From positions 186,001 through 250,000 of the forward strand of contig NZ_QLLK01000004.1 in NCBI RefSeq assembly GCF_003259505.1: a stretch of 64,000 nt of DNA, given 5' to 3'. A program made the position numbers and the translations under genes. This document shows, in pieces, positions 44,159-54,449 of the stretch (position 1 is the stretch's first letter; each line of letters begins with the position of its first letter). The notes beneath the pieces were generated by a model that saw only the letters and a program-made list of their open reading frames with translations, was not told the DNA's origin and searched no databases. This stretch comes from Algoriphagus yeomjeoni (GTDB lineage: Bacteria > Bacteroidota > Bacteroidia > Cytophagales > Cyclobacteriaceae).

Positions 44159-44578
44159 CAGCCCAGTCAGCTTTTTATAGACTCGTGTCACCAAAAAGTA
44201 GAGCTGTGTCTATTTTTTCATGAATTAGATCAACAAAAAGTAGCGTTAGGTCTATATTTTCATGAATTAGATCAACAAAAAGTAGAGTTAGGTCTAGATT
44301 TTCATAAACTAGATCAACAAAAAGTAGCGTTAGATCTATATTTTCATGAATTAGATCAACAAAAAGTAGAGATAGGTCTATGTTTTCATGAATTAGATCA
44401 ACAAAAAGTAGAGCTAGGTCTATGTTTTCATGAATTAGATCAACAAAAAGTAGAGTTAGGTCTAGATTTTCATGAACTAGATCAACAAAAAGTAGAGTCG
44501 AGTCAGCTTTTTATAGACTCGGGTCACCAAAAAGTAGAGTTGAGTCAGCTTTTACTAGTGATGAGTCAGCATAATTAG
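44159..44578. repeat. Ten-unit 42-bp tandem repeat array with internal dyads
   Basis: Ten head-to-tail units of exactly 42 bp: type A at 44159-44200, seven type B from 44201 to 44494, then type A at 44495-44536 and a diverged A at 44537-44578. Both types share CAAAAAGTAGAG at the unit junction. B units carry a dyad GTTAGGTCTA(G)/(C)TAGATCAAC around the palindrome TTCATGAA; A units carry CGAGTC/GACTCG around GCTTTTTATA. The array starts one base from the regulator stop codon and ends just before the GH5 operator. It is open in one plus-strand frame as a 14-residue repeat (for example ELGLDFHELDQQKV), but most unit-to-unit differences would change amino acids, so I regard it as non-coding. Confidence 0.9.
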
Positions 44579-44579
44579 A

Positions 44580-47500
44580 TTATTCCGCAGCTATTTCTTG
44601 CTGGCGGGCGGCGTATTCTGAAGGAAGAATCGAAAACTCTGCCTTAAAGTGCTTGGCAAAATATTTGGCATTATTATACCCAACCATATAGGCGATTTCA
44701 GATACATTCAGTTGACTTTTCGCAAGTAATTGAGAAGCCCGTTTTAGGCGAATAAGTCTAATAAATTCTATAGGGCTCTTACCTGTGATAGACTGTAGCT
44801 TTTTATACAAATGCACCCTACTCATGCCCAATTCCTTACTAAGAAATTCAACAGAAAGCTGTGAGTCCTCCATATACTTCTCTACCAATGCAACAGCTTT
44901 TTGGATCAATTGATCGTCAAGGGAAGTCACATTCACTTCAGAGGCATTGATCTGGATTTTATTCCTGTTTTGCTCCTGAATCATATTTCGCTCACGTAAA
45001 AGATTCTTAATACTTAGGAGCAAAACTTCCAGATTAAAAGGCTTTGTGAGATAAAGATTACAGCCACTGTCTAACCCCTGAACCATGGTTTCCTCAGATT
45101 TTTTAGCCGTCAGCAAGATGACAGGTATGTGGGAAGTTTTGATGTCCGTTTTTACTTTTTGGGTAAACTCCTTACCATCCATCTGCGGCATCATCACATC
45201 AGAGATTATCAAATCCGGTATATGCTGCTGTGCCAAATCCCATCCCTGGGCTCCGTTTGTAGCCGTAAGAACCTGATACGAGTCCGAAAGACAGTCTTTG
45301 AGGTAATTTCTAAACTCTACATGATCTTCTGCTATCAGAATCAAATCTTTCTGGTTAGCTCTTTCTAGCACGTTTTCATCATCCTCTACTTCCTCCCAAT
45401 TTTCCTGAATAATTAGATTTATAGGAATACTCAAGGTGAATACTGAACCCATACCTGGTTGGCTTTCTACTAGGATTTCACCATTCATCGTTCGGGCAAA
45501 ATCCTGCACTAGCGATAACCCAATACCACTACCTTGATTGAGCTGCTGCTTATGCCCTTCTGTGGTGTAAAACCTGTCGAAGATCTTATGCTGATCATCT
45601 ATGGAAATACCAATCCCCGTATCTGAAACTGAAAGATTCAGCATTGCCAATTCTTCATTCTCCTGCTGAAGCTCTAAAGTGACGGTGATCGCACCATCTT
45701 CAGGAGTGAATTTGAAGGCGTTTGAAAGCAGATTAAAGATAATCTTCTCCAGCTTGTCCGGGTCAAATATTGCCTGCTGACTATGCTTATTCGTCTCAAA
45801 ATTCAGGTGTATATGTTTATTTTCAGATAATTCATGGAAATCAGATACACATTCCTTGATAAACTGAACTACATCCCCTTCCGAAGGATGAAAAATTAAT
45901 CCTCCCTTCTCTACATTTTTCACATCCAACAACTGATTGATCAACTTTAGCAGACGTCTGGCGTTACGTTGAATGATTTTGTACTGACCTAGCAAGCCCG
46001 CATTATCAGTCTCCGATATAAGATGTTCTGTTGGGGTAAGAATCAAGGAAAGCGGTGTCCTGAATTCATGGCTCAGATTTGTGAAGAACTTGGTTTTCAA
46101 TCGATCCAAATCCTGCACTCTTTTAGCTTCCTGCATCGCCTGCTCCTTGTCAAATTTCTCACGTTGCCGGGATAAAAGCTGATTTCTGAAGTAGAAAATA
46201 ATGGCGACTATGATAATAAAATACAAGAAATAGGCAATTGGTGTTTTCCAAAAAGGCGCTAGAATTTTTATATCCAATTGGTACTCATACAAACTCCAGC
46301 CGTCCAAAACAGTCCCCGGTTGCACTACAAGAGTATAATTCCCAGGATCTAGGTTAGTGAAGGTTACTTTCGCTAAGTCATCATTTAGATAAATCCAATC
46401 GTCATTGAATCCAATAAGTTTGTACCGGTACTTGTTTTTCTCTGGATAAAGGAAATTCAACGCGCTAAAGCCAATAGAAAATATGTTCTCATCATGCCGC
46501 AACATAAGCCTGTCCATATTCTCAAGAGATTTTGGCAAAACCACCCTATTACTTAAGATCTCTCCTACTTTGACTTCTTCATTGAAAAGCTGAAAATCTG
46601 TAAAAACTACTGCTGGGTTGTTCCGCTCAAAGGCAAAATTTTCAGATTTAAAGATGTTGTACCCATTTGGTCCACCAAAAATAAATTCATCTTTACTCGT
46701 TTTTAAAGCGGAATTTTTATTGAATAAAGCGGCTTGAAGACCATCTTTTTGGTCAAAATTCTGAAATGAAATCGAGTATGGATCTACGCTTCTATTAATC
46801 TCGGCAAAGATCAACCCCATCTGAGAACTGATCCAAAGGTTATTGTCCTCGTCTTCCAATAAATCCACGAGATAGGAAGTGGGCAAGCCTTCTTCTTCTC
46901 CATAATGGACAAATGAACTATCAGAAGTATTAAAATAGTAGAGGCCAGTCATACTTGTCACCCAAAGTACGCCTTCCTTATCCATAAATAAATCGGTGGT
47001 ATTAGAGTCTACTAATCCATTTCCTTCAGTTTCTGAATAAAATCCATGTTCCCCGGTTTCATAATTCAGCACGTTAATTCCACTCCCACCCGAGATCCAA
47101 ATATTGCCGGATTTATCCTCGGCAAAGCCAGTGATGTACTGATTATTGGTATAGAACGGAGCACTACCAGCTGGATAGTTATGAAAAACCTTTCGCTCCT
47201 TATCTAACATAGAGATCCCTGAGCGAAGCGTTCCTATCCAGATTTTTCCAGTGCTATCTTCGAAAAGCTTCCAAATACTTGGTCCTGGTATTCCAGCTTG
47301 TTTATCGGGCTGGTATTGATAGTTTTTAAATTGTTTGCCGTCAAAGCTTCCCAAGCCATTCAGGTATGTACCAATCCAAAGAACTCCTTCCCTATCTATC
47401 ATCAAATCAACGATGACGTCCCCAATAAGGCTGTTATTAGATGAAGGGTCATGCTTATAATGAGTGTAGGTATTTGTTTTCCTATTGTGATAGTAGAGAC

Positions 47501-48689
47501 CGCCACCATTTGTACCAATATAAAGGTTGCCTAAACTGTCCTCTGCAAAGGCATTGACATCATTGAATGGAAGTGAATTAGGATCTGAAAAATTTTTTCG
47601 GACGTGAGAAAAGCGCAACAATCCCTGATGGTAAAAGGCAACTCCCTTTTTATGCGTACCCACCCAAATAATGTCTTCATTGTCTTTATACAAAGCATAA
47701 ATCACATTATGAGGCATGGTATTATCCAAGGAGTTCTCACCAGTTAAATATTTGACTCTGCCACTAGATTTATCAATCACATTAATACCACCATGATCAG
47801 TACCAAGCCAAATTTGCCCTTTCTTGGCTTCAACCACCGATTTCACCATGTTATTATTCAGACGATATTTACCTCTACTTTCTTGGTTAGCCTGTACTTC
47901 ATGCGTGAAGCCATCCACCTTAAAAACGCCCAGATCTCGATCTGGATCATAAATCCAGGCATCTCCATCTGAGTCAATTGCCATTTCATAATTAGCAACT
48001 GTCGGTATCTCATTTTTCGGAAGCTTCAAAGTTTTTGTGACTATAAGTCGGTTTGGGTCGAGCAAGTCTATCACTCCAGAATTGTGAATCACCCAAATAA
48101 GTCCATCTGGAGCCTCTCCTATGGAGACTATTTGATTTGAAAAAAGACTTCCAATTGAATTGTTCTTTTGTACATAAACAGTTTCTCCTGAATCCCCATC
48201 ATATATGCTGATACCTTTTGATGGATGTGTAAACCAAAATCTATTTTGGCGATCCTTCATCAGCATCCCAACTGAGTCCGATGCTAAATCATAAACCGAT
48301 GAAAAAACTGTAACTCCTCTGGAAAATTGCTCAGTTTCAGGGTTATAAATATCAAAAATACCGTTTACATTTTTTATCCAGAGCTTATCATTAGGTCCTA
48401 CAAACAACCTGTGGATGTTGTTGTGTGAAATAGAGGTGGAATCTTTCGTATTTAAAAAAACTTTGGTGCGGGTACCATCATACCGGTACAAACCATAGGC
48501 GGTACCATACCACATCATGCCGTCAGCATCTCTTATTATGCTCAGAATATTTGAATTTGATAACCCTAGGCTTTCATCCAAATTTCGAAACACGAGCTTC
48601 TCAACTTCATCCTGTGCAGTAAGAGGTCCTGCCCAAAATAAAAGCAAACAAGTAATTCCGAATAGCACAAATCCTTTCATACACGACAA
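44580..48689 (-). CDS. Hybrid two-component system regulator (HTCS)
   Basis: A 1369-residue one-polypeptide signalling protein. After the signal peptide the periplasmic sensor is a double seven-bladed propeller of Reg_prop repeats (about 30-710, with many G-x-IWIGT/W-x-G-T blades) and a Y_Y_Y domain (about 715-795). A transmembrane helix lies at about 812-840, the histidine kinase has NLSHEFRTPLSL (His about 872), an N box (NLLSNAFKFTP), DTGIGI and GSGIGLSLV, the receiver has SDVMMPQMDG (Asp about 1163), and an AraC-type helix-turn-helix ends the protein (about 1265-1365). Such regulators bind a specific oligosaccharide and activate the adjacent PUL. Candidate targets are the GH5 gene and the susC operon. 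Confidence 0.95.
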   Translation of the reverse strand: MSCMKGFVLFGITCLLLFWAGPLTAQDEVEKLVFRNLDESLGLSNSNILSIIRDADGMMWYGTAYGLYRYDGTRTKVFLNTKDSTSISHNNIHRLFVGPNDKLWIKNVNGIFDIYNPETEQFSRGVTVFSSVYDLASDSVGMLMKDRQNRFWFTHPSKGISIYDGDSGETVYVQKNNSIGSLFSNQIVSIGEAPDGLIWVIHNSGVIDLLDPNRLIVTKTLKLPKNEIPTVANYEMAIDSDGDAWIYDPDRDLGVFKVDGFTHEVQANQESRGKYRLNNNMVKSVVEAKKGQIWLGTDHGGINVIDKSSGRVKYLTGENSLDNTMPHNVIYALYKDNEDIIWVGTHKKGVAFYHQGLLRFSHVRKNFSDPNSLPFNDVNAFAEDSLGNLYIGTNGGGLYYHNRKTNTYTHYKHDPSSNNSLIGDVIVDLMIDREGVLWIGTYLNGLGSFDGKQFKNYQYQPDKQAGIPGPSIWKLFEDSTGKIWIGTLRSGISMLDKERKVFHNYPAGSAPFYTNNQYITGFAEDKSGNIWISGGSGINVLNYETGEHGFYSETEGNGLVDSNTTDLFMDKEGVLWVTSMTGLYYFNTSDSSFVHYGEEEGLPTSYLVDLLEDEDNNLWISSQMGLIFAEINRSVDPYSISFQNFDQKDGLQAALFNKNSALKTSKDEFIFGGPNGYNIFKSENFAFERNNPAVVFTDFQLFNEEVKVGEILSNRVVLPKSLENMDRLMLRHDENIFSIGFSALNFLYPEKNKYRYKLIGFNDDWIYLNDDLAKVTFTNLDPGNYTLVVQPGTVLDGWSLYEYQLDIKILAPFWKTPIAYFLYFIIIVAIIFYFRNQLLSRQREKFDKEQAMQEAKRVQDLDRLKTKFFTNLSHEFRTPLSLILTPTEHLISETDNAGLLGQYKIIQRNARRLLKLINQLLDVKNVEKGGLIFHPSEGDVVQFIKECVSDFHELSENKHIHLNFETNKHSQQAIFDPDKLEKIIFNLLSNAFKFTPEDGAITVTLELQQENEELAMLNLSVSDTGIGISIDDQHKIFDRFYTTEGHKQQLNQGSGIGLSLVQDFARTMNGEILVESQPGMGSVFTLSIPINLIIQENWEEVEDDENVLERANQKDLILIAEDHVEFRNYLKDCLSDSYQVLTATNGAQGWDLAQQHIPDLIISDVMMPQMDGKEFTQKVKTDIKTSHIPVILLTAKKSEETMVQGLDSGCNLYLTKPFNLEVLLLSIKNLLRERNMIQEQNRNKIQINASEVNVTSLDDQLIQKAVALVEKYMEDSQLSVEFLSKELGMSRVHLYKKLQSITGKSPIEFIRLIRLKRASQLLAKSQLNVSEIAYMVGYNNAKYFAKHFKAEFSILPSEYAARQQEIAAE

Positions 48690-48776
48690 ACTAGGGCTGA
48701 CAAATTATGAGAATAATAAGTAAAATCTTACTTCAATAACTAAAATTCACAATCCCAGGTTAATATTTTTCGCAAA

Positions 48777-48810
48777 AAAAGTCCGATTGAAGAAAATCAA
48801 CCGGACTTTT
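48777..48810 (-). terminator. Intrinsic terminator after xylA
   Basis: AAAAGTCCGATTGA and TCAACCGGACTTTT pair over 14 bases with one G-U/mismatch, with T-runs on the minus strand. It ends the xylose operon 22 bp after the xylA stop. Confidence 0.88.
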
Positions 48811-48832
48811 AAGATTTTTTTAATAAAGAGAC

Positions 48833-50146
48833 TTAGATGAATCTATTTAATAGATTTTCAAAGTATTCTTGCTTACCACTTGTCTGTATTGGCTCCCCTA
48901 CTTCAGCTGCATAGTTTCTCAAATCTTCTAGTGTAAGTTGTCCTGTTTCAAAGGATTTGCCTTTACCAGTATCGAAACTTGCATAACGGTTCTTTCTTCT
49001 TTCTAAGTAATCAGATTTATCCAAGATATCCTGAGCGATCAACATTCCTCTTGCAAAAGCATCCATACTGCCAATGTGAGCTAAGAAAAGATCATCCATA
49101 TCAGTAGAGTTCCTTCTGATTTTAGCATCAAAGTTTACTCCACCACCTTGAATCCCTGCTGTAGTCAACAATACAAGCATTGCTTCTGTCATCTCCTGCA
49201 AGTTCATAGCAAACTGATCAGTATCCCATCCATTTTGATAGTCACCTCTGTTGGCATCGATACTTCCTAGCATACCTGCATCAGCACATACTTGAAGCTC
49301 GTGTTGGAAGGTGTGACCTGCAAGTGTTGCGTGGTTCACTTCGATATTCAATTTGAAATCTTTGTCCAATCCGTGCTGTCTCAAGAAGCCAATCACAGTA
49401 GCTGCATCGTAATCGTACTGATGTTTAGTTGGTTCCATTGGCTTAGGCTCAATGAAGAATGTTCCTTTAAAACCATTCTTTCTAGCATAATCACGAGACA
49501 TGGTTAGAAATTGAGCCAAGTGCTCAGTTTCACGCTTCATATCTGTATTTAGCAAAGACATGTAACCTTCACGGCCACCCCAGAATACGTAGTTCTCACC
49601 ATTCAGGGCAATAGTTGCATCAATGGCATTTTTCACTTGAGTTCCTGCCCATGAAACTACATTGAAATCAGGGTTAGTAGAAGCACCGTTCATGTAGCGA
49701 GGATTGCTAAAAACGTTTGCAGTTCCCCAAAGCAATTTCACTCCTGTTTCAGCCTGCTTTTGCTTAGCATATTCAGTAATGATTTGCATTCTTTTCTCAT
49801 ACTCTGCAAGACTTGGTCCTTCATCGATCAAGTCGATATCATGAAAGCAATAGTAAGGAGCTCCAATTTTTGTAATGAATTCGAAAGCAGCATCCATTTT
49901 GTCTTTAGCTCTCTGAATTGGGTCTGCAGCAGCATCCCAAGGATGAACGATCGTTCCAGGCCCGAATGGATCTCCACCAGTTCCACAGAAGGAATGCCAA
50001 TAGGCAATAGCAAATTTGAAGTGCTCCTTCATTGTTTTGCCGGCAATGATACGATTCTCATCGTAAAATCTAAAAGCCAACGGATTATCGCTTTCCTTAC
50101 CCTCAAAAGGGATTTTATCGATTGAAGAGAAATAAGTTTTTGACAT
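48833..50146 (-). CDS. xylA: Xylose isomerase
   Basis: A 437-residue TIM-barrel enzyme converting D-xylose to D-xylulose, of class II length. The catalytic His and Asp lie in [13 protein letters not shown] (His about 101), Trp in the FWGGREGY region lines the site, and metal ligands are in [24 protein letters not shown] and [16 protein letters not shown]. Third gene of an operon with the symporter and xylB (42 bp after xylB), closed by a terminator. Its placement next to the regulator suggests that the second PUL releases xylose-containing products, though it may be regulated independently. Confidence 0.97.
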   Translation of the reverse strand: MSKTYFSSIDKIPFEGKESDNPLAFRFYDENRIIAGKTMKEHFKFAIAYWHSFCGTGGDPFGPGTIVHPWDAAADPIQRAKDKMDAAFEFITKIGAPYYCFHDIDLIDEGPSLAEYEKRMQIITEYAKQKQAETGVKLLWGTANVFSNPRYMNGASTNPDFNVVSWAGTQVKNAIDATIALNGENYVFWGGREGYMSLLNTDMKRETEHLAQFLTMSRDYARKNGFKGTFFIEPKPMEPTKHQYDYDAATVIGFLRQHGLDKDFKLNIEVNHATLAGHTFQHELQVCADAGMLGSIDANRGDYQNGWDTDQFAMNLQEMTEAMLVLLTTAGIQGGGVNFDAKIRRNSTDMDDLFLAHIGSMDAFARGMLIAQDILDKSDYLERRKNRYASFDTGKGKSFETGQLTLEDLRNYAAEVGEPIQTSGKQEYFENLLNRFI

Positions 50147-50188
50147 TTTTACTTTGGTTTATTAGGTATTTATAGGTTTGAAATTTAA

Positions 50189-51691
50189 TTAATTGGATGC
50201 TTTTTGGATTGTCTCTAAGTAACTTTTCCAAGTTTCATATACTTCTTCATAGGGCTCATAGAAGTGCTCATTAGGTTCTATAGTCTCAAGCAATTCTAAT
50301 CCAGCAAAAGCCTCCGCTTCGTTTGCATAGACGCCAGCACCAATGCCTGCACCTCTTGCTGCCCCTTGTGCCCCATCTGTATCGTACAGTTCCAAGACTA
50401 CTTTATTCATATGAACAAAAGTCTTTCTGAAAACTGGACTTAGGAACATGTTTGCTTTTCCTGCTTTCACAGTATTTAGGTCTAGGCCCATATCCTGCAT
50501 TATCTGGAATCCAAAGGTAAGGGCTGAAACTATTCCTTCCTGAGCAGAACGGATAAAATGTCTTTTATCATGCTTCAACAGGTCCAGCCCCATCATATGC
50601 GCTCCGACATGCTGGTTTTGCATAATACGCTCGGCTCCATTTCCAAATGGAATAAAGGTCAAGCCATCAGATCCTATTGGAGCAGACCCGCCAAGGTTGT
50701 TCATTTCATCATACTCAATGTGAGCAGCTCCCATCACTTTTTTCAACCAGCTATTTAAAATACCGGTACCATTCACACAAAGAAGCACGCCATAGGAAGG
50801 GTTCTCTTTTGTATGATTCACGTGTACAAAGGTATTAACTCTGGACAAAGGATCATGAAGTGGTTTATCGGCTACTCCATAGACTGTACCTGAAGTACCG
50901 GCAGTTGTCGCTAGCTCACCTGGCTTTAATACTTGAAGTGAAAAAGCATTGTTAGGCTGATCTCCAGCACGATATGAAATAGGTATACCTTCTTCCAGTC
51001 CGGTTACTTCAGAGGCAAAAGCAGAGACTCTTCCTTGTATAGAATAGGAAGGAACTACTTCAGGAATCCATGATTTGGAGATTTGATAGTTTGCTAAAAC
51101 TTGATCACTTAGGCCATTTTTTTGAAAGTCCCAAAATATTCCTTCAGACAAACCCGTCTCAGAAGTACAGATTTCTCCAGTTAATCTCATCGCAATGAAA
51201 TCTCCAGGAAGCATCATTTTATGAATTTTGGCTGCAATAGCAGGCTCATTTTCGATGACCCAGCGTAGTTTAGAAGCAGTGAAATTACCTGGTGAATTCA
51301 AGAGATTTTTCTGGCAGTATTCTTCACCTAGTTCTTTATACGCTTTTTCTCCAATTCCTACTGCCCTACTGTCACACCAAATAATTGATGGTCGAAGCAC
51401 ATTTTGATCCTTATCAACTAATACAAGGCCGTGCATTTGGTAAGCTATACCAATCCCCTTCAATTCGCCTTTCTTAACAGATGTTTTGTTCAACACATAG
51501 CGTATTGAGTGCTGAACGTACTTCCACCAGGTATCCGGATCTTGCTCAGCCCATCCTTTTTCAGGGGCGTTAATAATCATTTCCTCTTCAGGAAAAGCTT
51601 TTGATAAGATTGACTTACCTGTATCTGCGTCAAGTAGTGAGGTTTTGACAGAGGAGCTCCCAATGTCAATTCCTAATAATAATCGTCTCAT
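50189..51691 (-). CDS. xylB: Xylulokinase
   Basis: A 500-residue FGGY-family sugar kinase phosphorylating D-xylulose to xylulose-5-phosphate with ATP. The N-terminal phosphate loop LLGIDIGSSSVKTSLLD, GWAEQDPDTWW, IAYQMHGLVLVD and IIWCDSRA are characteristic; the catalytic Asp is probably in YRAGDQPNNAF (about 242), and the GAARGAGIGAGVYA segment is the C-terminal family motif. It lies between the symporter (12 bp) and xylA in one operon. Confidence 0.95.
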   Translation of the reverse strand: MRRLLLGIDIGSSSVKTSLLDADTGKSILSKAFPEEEMIINAPEKGWAEQDPDTWWKYVQHSIRYVLNKTSVKKGELKGIGIAYQMHGLVLVDKDQNVLRPSIIWCDSRAVGIGEKAYKELGEEYCQKNLLNSPGNFTASKLRWVIENEPAIAAKIHKMMLPGDFIAMRLTGEICTSETGLSEGIFWDFQKNGLSDQVLANYQISKSWIPEVVPSYSIQGRVSAFASEVTGLEEGIPISYRAGDQPNNAFSLQVLKPGELATTAGTSGTVYGVADKPLHDPLSRVNTFVHVNHTKENPSYGVLLCVNGTGILNSWLKKVMGAAHIEYDEMNNLGGSAPIGSDGLTFIPFGNGAERIMQNQHVGAHMMGLDLLKHDKRHFIRSAQEGIVSALTFGFQIMQDMGLDLNTVKAGKANMFLSPVFRKTFVHMNKVVLELYDTDGAQGAARGAGIGAGVYANEAEAFAGLELLETIEPNEHFYEPYEEVYETWKSYLETIQKASN

Positions 51692-51703
51692 TAAATCTAT
51701 TTT

Positions 51704-53347
51704 TTACCAGAATGCGATGTACAAAGCTGCAGTGATTCCTGCGATGAGCACCGCACCAATTTTGAATTTGGTACTTGTTTTAAACAACTCCTTGTTAATA
51801 TCAATGCTGTTTGGATGGTCTTTTCCTTTACCTTCTACCAAACTTATGATAATCATAAGTGCTGCCAACACCAAGAAAACTACTCCCATTCGATCGAGGA
51901 ATGGTAATCCAGGAAAAATGACCTTCAGCACCACCGAAAGAGGAATACTCAAGGCAGCTCCTGTTAAAGCAGCATTCGAGGTTGTTTTCTTCCAGAATAC
52001 TCCAAAAAAGAATATAGCAAAAACACCTGGACTAATAAAGCCTGTGTATTCCTGAATAAACTGGAATGCCTGATCAAGTGCTCCAAGAGCAGGTGCGACG
52101 ATAGAGGCTACTCCAAACGCAACAAGAGCGGTAATTCGCCCAACCTTTACCTGATCGGCCTCAGAAGCGTCTTTTTTGATGTATTTATTGTAAATGTCCA
52201 TCGTGAAAATCGTAGAGGTACTATTTGCCATAGACGCCAAAGAAGAAACGATTGCTGCTGTCAATGCTGCAAAAGCAAGTCCTTTCAAGCCGACTGGCAA
52301 CAATTGAAGCAAAGTAGGATATGCTCGATCAGATTTGATTAATCCGGAAACCGGGTCTTTCATGGACTCTATAAACCCGACGTCTATGCCATTATTTACA
52401 ATTACAAAAGCAGCAATTCCTGGAATTACTACGATCAAAGGCATAAGTAACTTTAAGAAGCCAGCGAAAATCATCCCTTTCTGAGCTTCATCCAAGCTTT
52501 TGGCAGCTAAGGCTCTCTGTGTAATATATTGGTTGAAACCCCAATAGCTAAGATTGGTAATCCACATACCTCCTACCAAAACGGAAATTCCGGGAAGATC
52601 CAGATAAGCATCACGCGTTCCGCCAGATCCATCAGGAATCATCATTTCTCCTTTTGACAAGATCATGGAAAAATGACCAGGAACTTCTCTGCGCAATAAA
52701 CCAAGTCCTTCCCAAGCGTCACCGCCTCCTACCATCTGAAGCGCGATGTAAGTAGTTGCTAGACCACCTGCGATCAAGAAAACCACCTGAATTACATCAG
52801 TCCAAGCCACAGCTTTTAGACCTCCATAGATAGAATAAATCATGGCGAAAAGCGCCAATCCGAAAATGCCATATCCCAAAGGCACATCTAAAATGGTATT
52901 TAAGCTTAATGCTCCTAAGTACAATACAGATGTCAGGTTGACAAATACATAAAGCAGCAGCCAGAAGATGGCCATGGTGGTTCTTACACGAGTATCGTAT
53001 CGATCAAGTAAGAATCCAGGCATGGTGTAAATGCCCTTTTTGATATAAACGGGTAAGAAGAAAATAGCAACTACTAATAAGGTGACTGCCGCCATCCATT
53101 CATAGGTGGAAATAGCTAAACCCAGGGCGAAGCCTGAGCCTGACATACCAATAAATTGTTCAGCTGAAATGTTGGAAGCTATTAATGAAGCTCCTACTGC
53201 CCACCAGGGCAATGCCTTAGAGGCGAGAAAATAATCAGAAGAGTTTTTGACGTGCCCCTTCTTTTCACGTGATACAAAAATACCCATCCCTATGATGAGC
53301 AAGCAATAGCCTATAAAGACGGCTAAATCTAAAGGTTCTAAGAGCAT
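51704..53347 (-). CDS. Sodium/sugar symporter (SSS family), probably xylose
   Basis: A 547-residue membrane protein of the solute:sodium symporter family with about fourteen hydrophobic segments, closest in style to vSGLT-type sugar carriers (SSDYFLASKALPWWAVGASLIASNISAEQFIGMSGSGF; SLASMANSTSTIFTMDIYNKYI). The Asn-rich SNISAEQ helix and the SSLASMANS sodium-site helix are conserved. As first gene of an operon with xylB and xylA it most likely imports xylose with sodium; glucose or galactose are possible alternatives. Confidence 0.88.
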   Translation of the reverse strand: MLLEPLDLAVFIGYCLLIIGMGIFVSREKKGHVKNSSDYFLASKALPWWAVGASLIASNISAEQFIGMSGSGFALGLAISTYEWMAAVTLLVVAIFFLPVYIKKGIYTMPGFLLDRYDTRVRTTMAIFWLLLYVFVNLTSVLYLGALSLNTILDVPLGYGIFGLALFAMIYSIYGGLKAVAWTDVIQVVFLIAGGLATTYIALQMVGGGDAWEGLGLLRREVPGHFSMILSKGEMMIPDGSGGTRDAYLDLPGISVLVGGMWITNLSYWGFNQYITQRALAAKSLDEAQKGMIFAGFLKLLMPLIVVIPGIAAFVIVNNGIDVGFIESMKDPVSGLIKSDRAYPTLLQLLPVGLKGLAFAALTAAIVSSLASMANSTSTIFTMDIYNKYIKKDASEADQVKVGRITALVAFGVASIVAPALGALDQAFQFIQEYTGFISPGVFAIFFFGVFWKKTTSNAALTGAALSIPLSVVLKVIFPGLPFLDRMGVVFLVLAALMIIISLVEGKGKDHPNSIDINKELFKTSTKFKIGAVLIAGITAALYIAFW

Positions 53348-53468
53348 AAATGTTAGGTTAGGTTTGGGAGGTTAGTTTTTTTGGGTACAAGACTAATCTT
53401 AATAGAATAGGCGGTTAAAGATAATATTTTCATCATAATGACTGTCATAAAAAGACGCTATTTCATTT

Positions 53469-54293
53469 TCATTCAAATAAATCATTTAGGTGCTGTAGTG
53501 GAATAGTTGAGAACAGTGTTTTATTATAACTCTCTAAATAACTGATTCCCGTACAGTTACTGATAAATGCTTGATCAGCAGCTTCCAATTCTGAGGGTAA
53601 AAACTCCCCTTCTTCAAAAGGAATATTTTTTAGGACTAAATAATCTAAAATCACCTGCCGACTTACTCCATTAATACAACTACAACTCAAAGCTGGTGTA
53701 AAAACAACTTTATCCTTAACCCAAAAAATATTTGATGCTCCAGATTCAGATATGTAGCCCCTATGATCAAGGAGTATAATTTCATCTAAGCCTCTATCTT
53801 TTCTCTCCTGATTTGCCAAAACATAAGGCAAAGCATTTAGGGTTTTGAAAGCAGACCAGCTGTTTGGAAACAATTGAGTTTTTAAGGATACATCTACTTT
53901 CTTTTTGATTTTTGGAGCCGGTTTGAATTCAGAAATTTGAAGCATTTGTTTTACTTCGTTTCCTTCCGGCGTGTATTTGCCTTGGCCACTTCGGTAAACA
54001 TTCCACCTGACTCGCTTTCGTTGATTCGGGAAATTACTAGCTAGAAACTGAACTAGTCCTTCTGCATTTATACTTGAATCGTCCAGATTTAAAAGCTGCA
54101 TTCCTCCAGAAAGTCTCTTTAGATGCTTCTCGAAAAACCTGATTTCTTTGAAATCCCAAACCATAGTTTCAAACAGCCCATCCCCAAAATTCATAGCGCG
54201 ATTAGGTATTTCAGAAGAATCAAGAAATACCCAATCATTGCCAGATAAGGAATTAGTAAAGATTGTATCGATTTCGATCATAAAACTGTTCAT
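53469..54293 (-). CDS. Class IV aminotransferase (aminodeoxychorismate lyase-like)
   Basis: A 274-residue fold-type IV PLP enzyme. MNFGDGLFETMVW near the N terminus, the PLP lysine in AFKTLNALPYVLANQ (Lys150), the EIILLDHRGYISESGASNIFWV segment and the phosphate-site CINGVSRQVIL are family-typical. Members are aminodeoxychorismate lyase (PabC), branched-chain aminotransferase or D-amino-acid aminotransferase; the short length favours PabC for folate synthesis, but this is not certain. Met5 at 54281 is an alternative start. Divergent from the serine dehydratase gene. Confidence 0.8.
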   Translation of the reverse strand: MNSFMIEIDTIFTNSLSGNDWVFLDSSEIPNRAMNFGDGLFETMVWDFKEIRFFEKHLKRLSGGMQLLNLDDSSINAEGLVQFLASNFPNQRKRVRWNVYRSGQGKYTPEGNEVKQMLQISEFKPAPKIKKKVDVSLKTQLFPNSWSAFKTLNALPYVLANQERKDRGLDEIILLDHRGYISESGASNIFWVKDKVVFTPALSCSCINGVSRQVILDYLVLKNIPFEEGEFLPSELEAADQAFISNCTGISYLESYNKTLFSTIPLQHLNDLFE

Positions 54294-54449
54294 TATCGGC
54301 CAGAAGGTGTTTTTGTTTACTAAATCTATTGTTAAACTATGTCAACACACGACCATTTAAATGGTATTCTATGTAATAAATAAGAATTTTTGCATGATTT
54401 ACATGCGACGATTTTACCTTAGCATCAAAATTGGAACATATAGACCTAG

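Noticed and set aside
44120-44578. A 152-codon plus-strand open frame encoding a 14-residue repeat protein (HELDQQKV units)
   Set aside because: Its frame survives only because the 42-bp unit is a multiple of three and lacks stops. Most unit differences are non-synonymous, there is no signal peptide or family, and it abuts the convergent regulator stop.
44159-44578. CRISPR array
   Set aside because: Units are directly adjacent with no unique spacers, and no cas gene is present.
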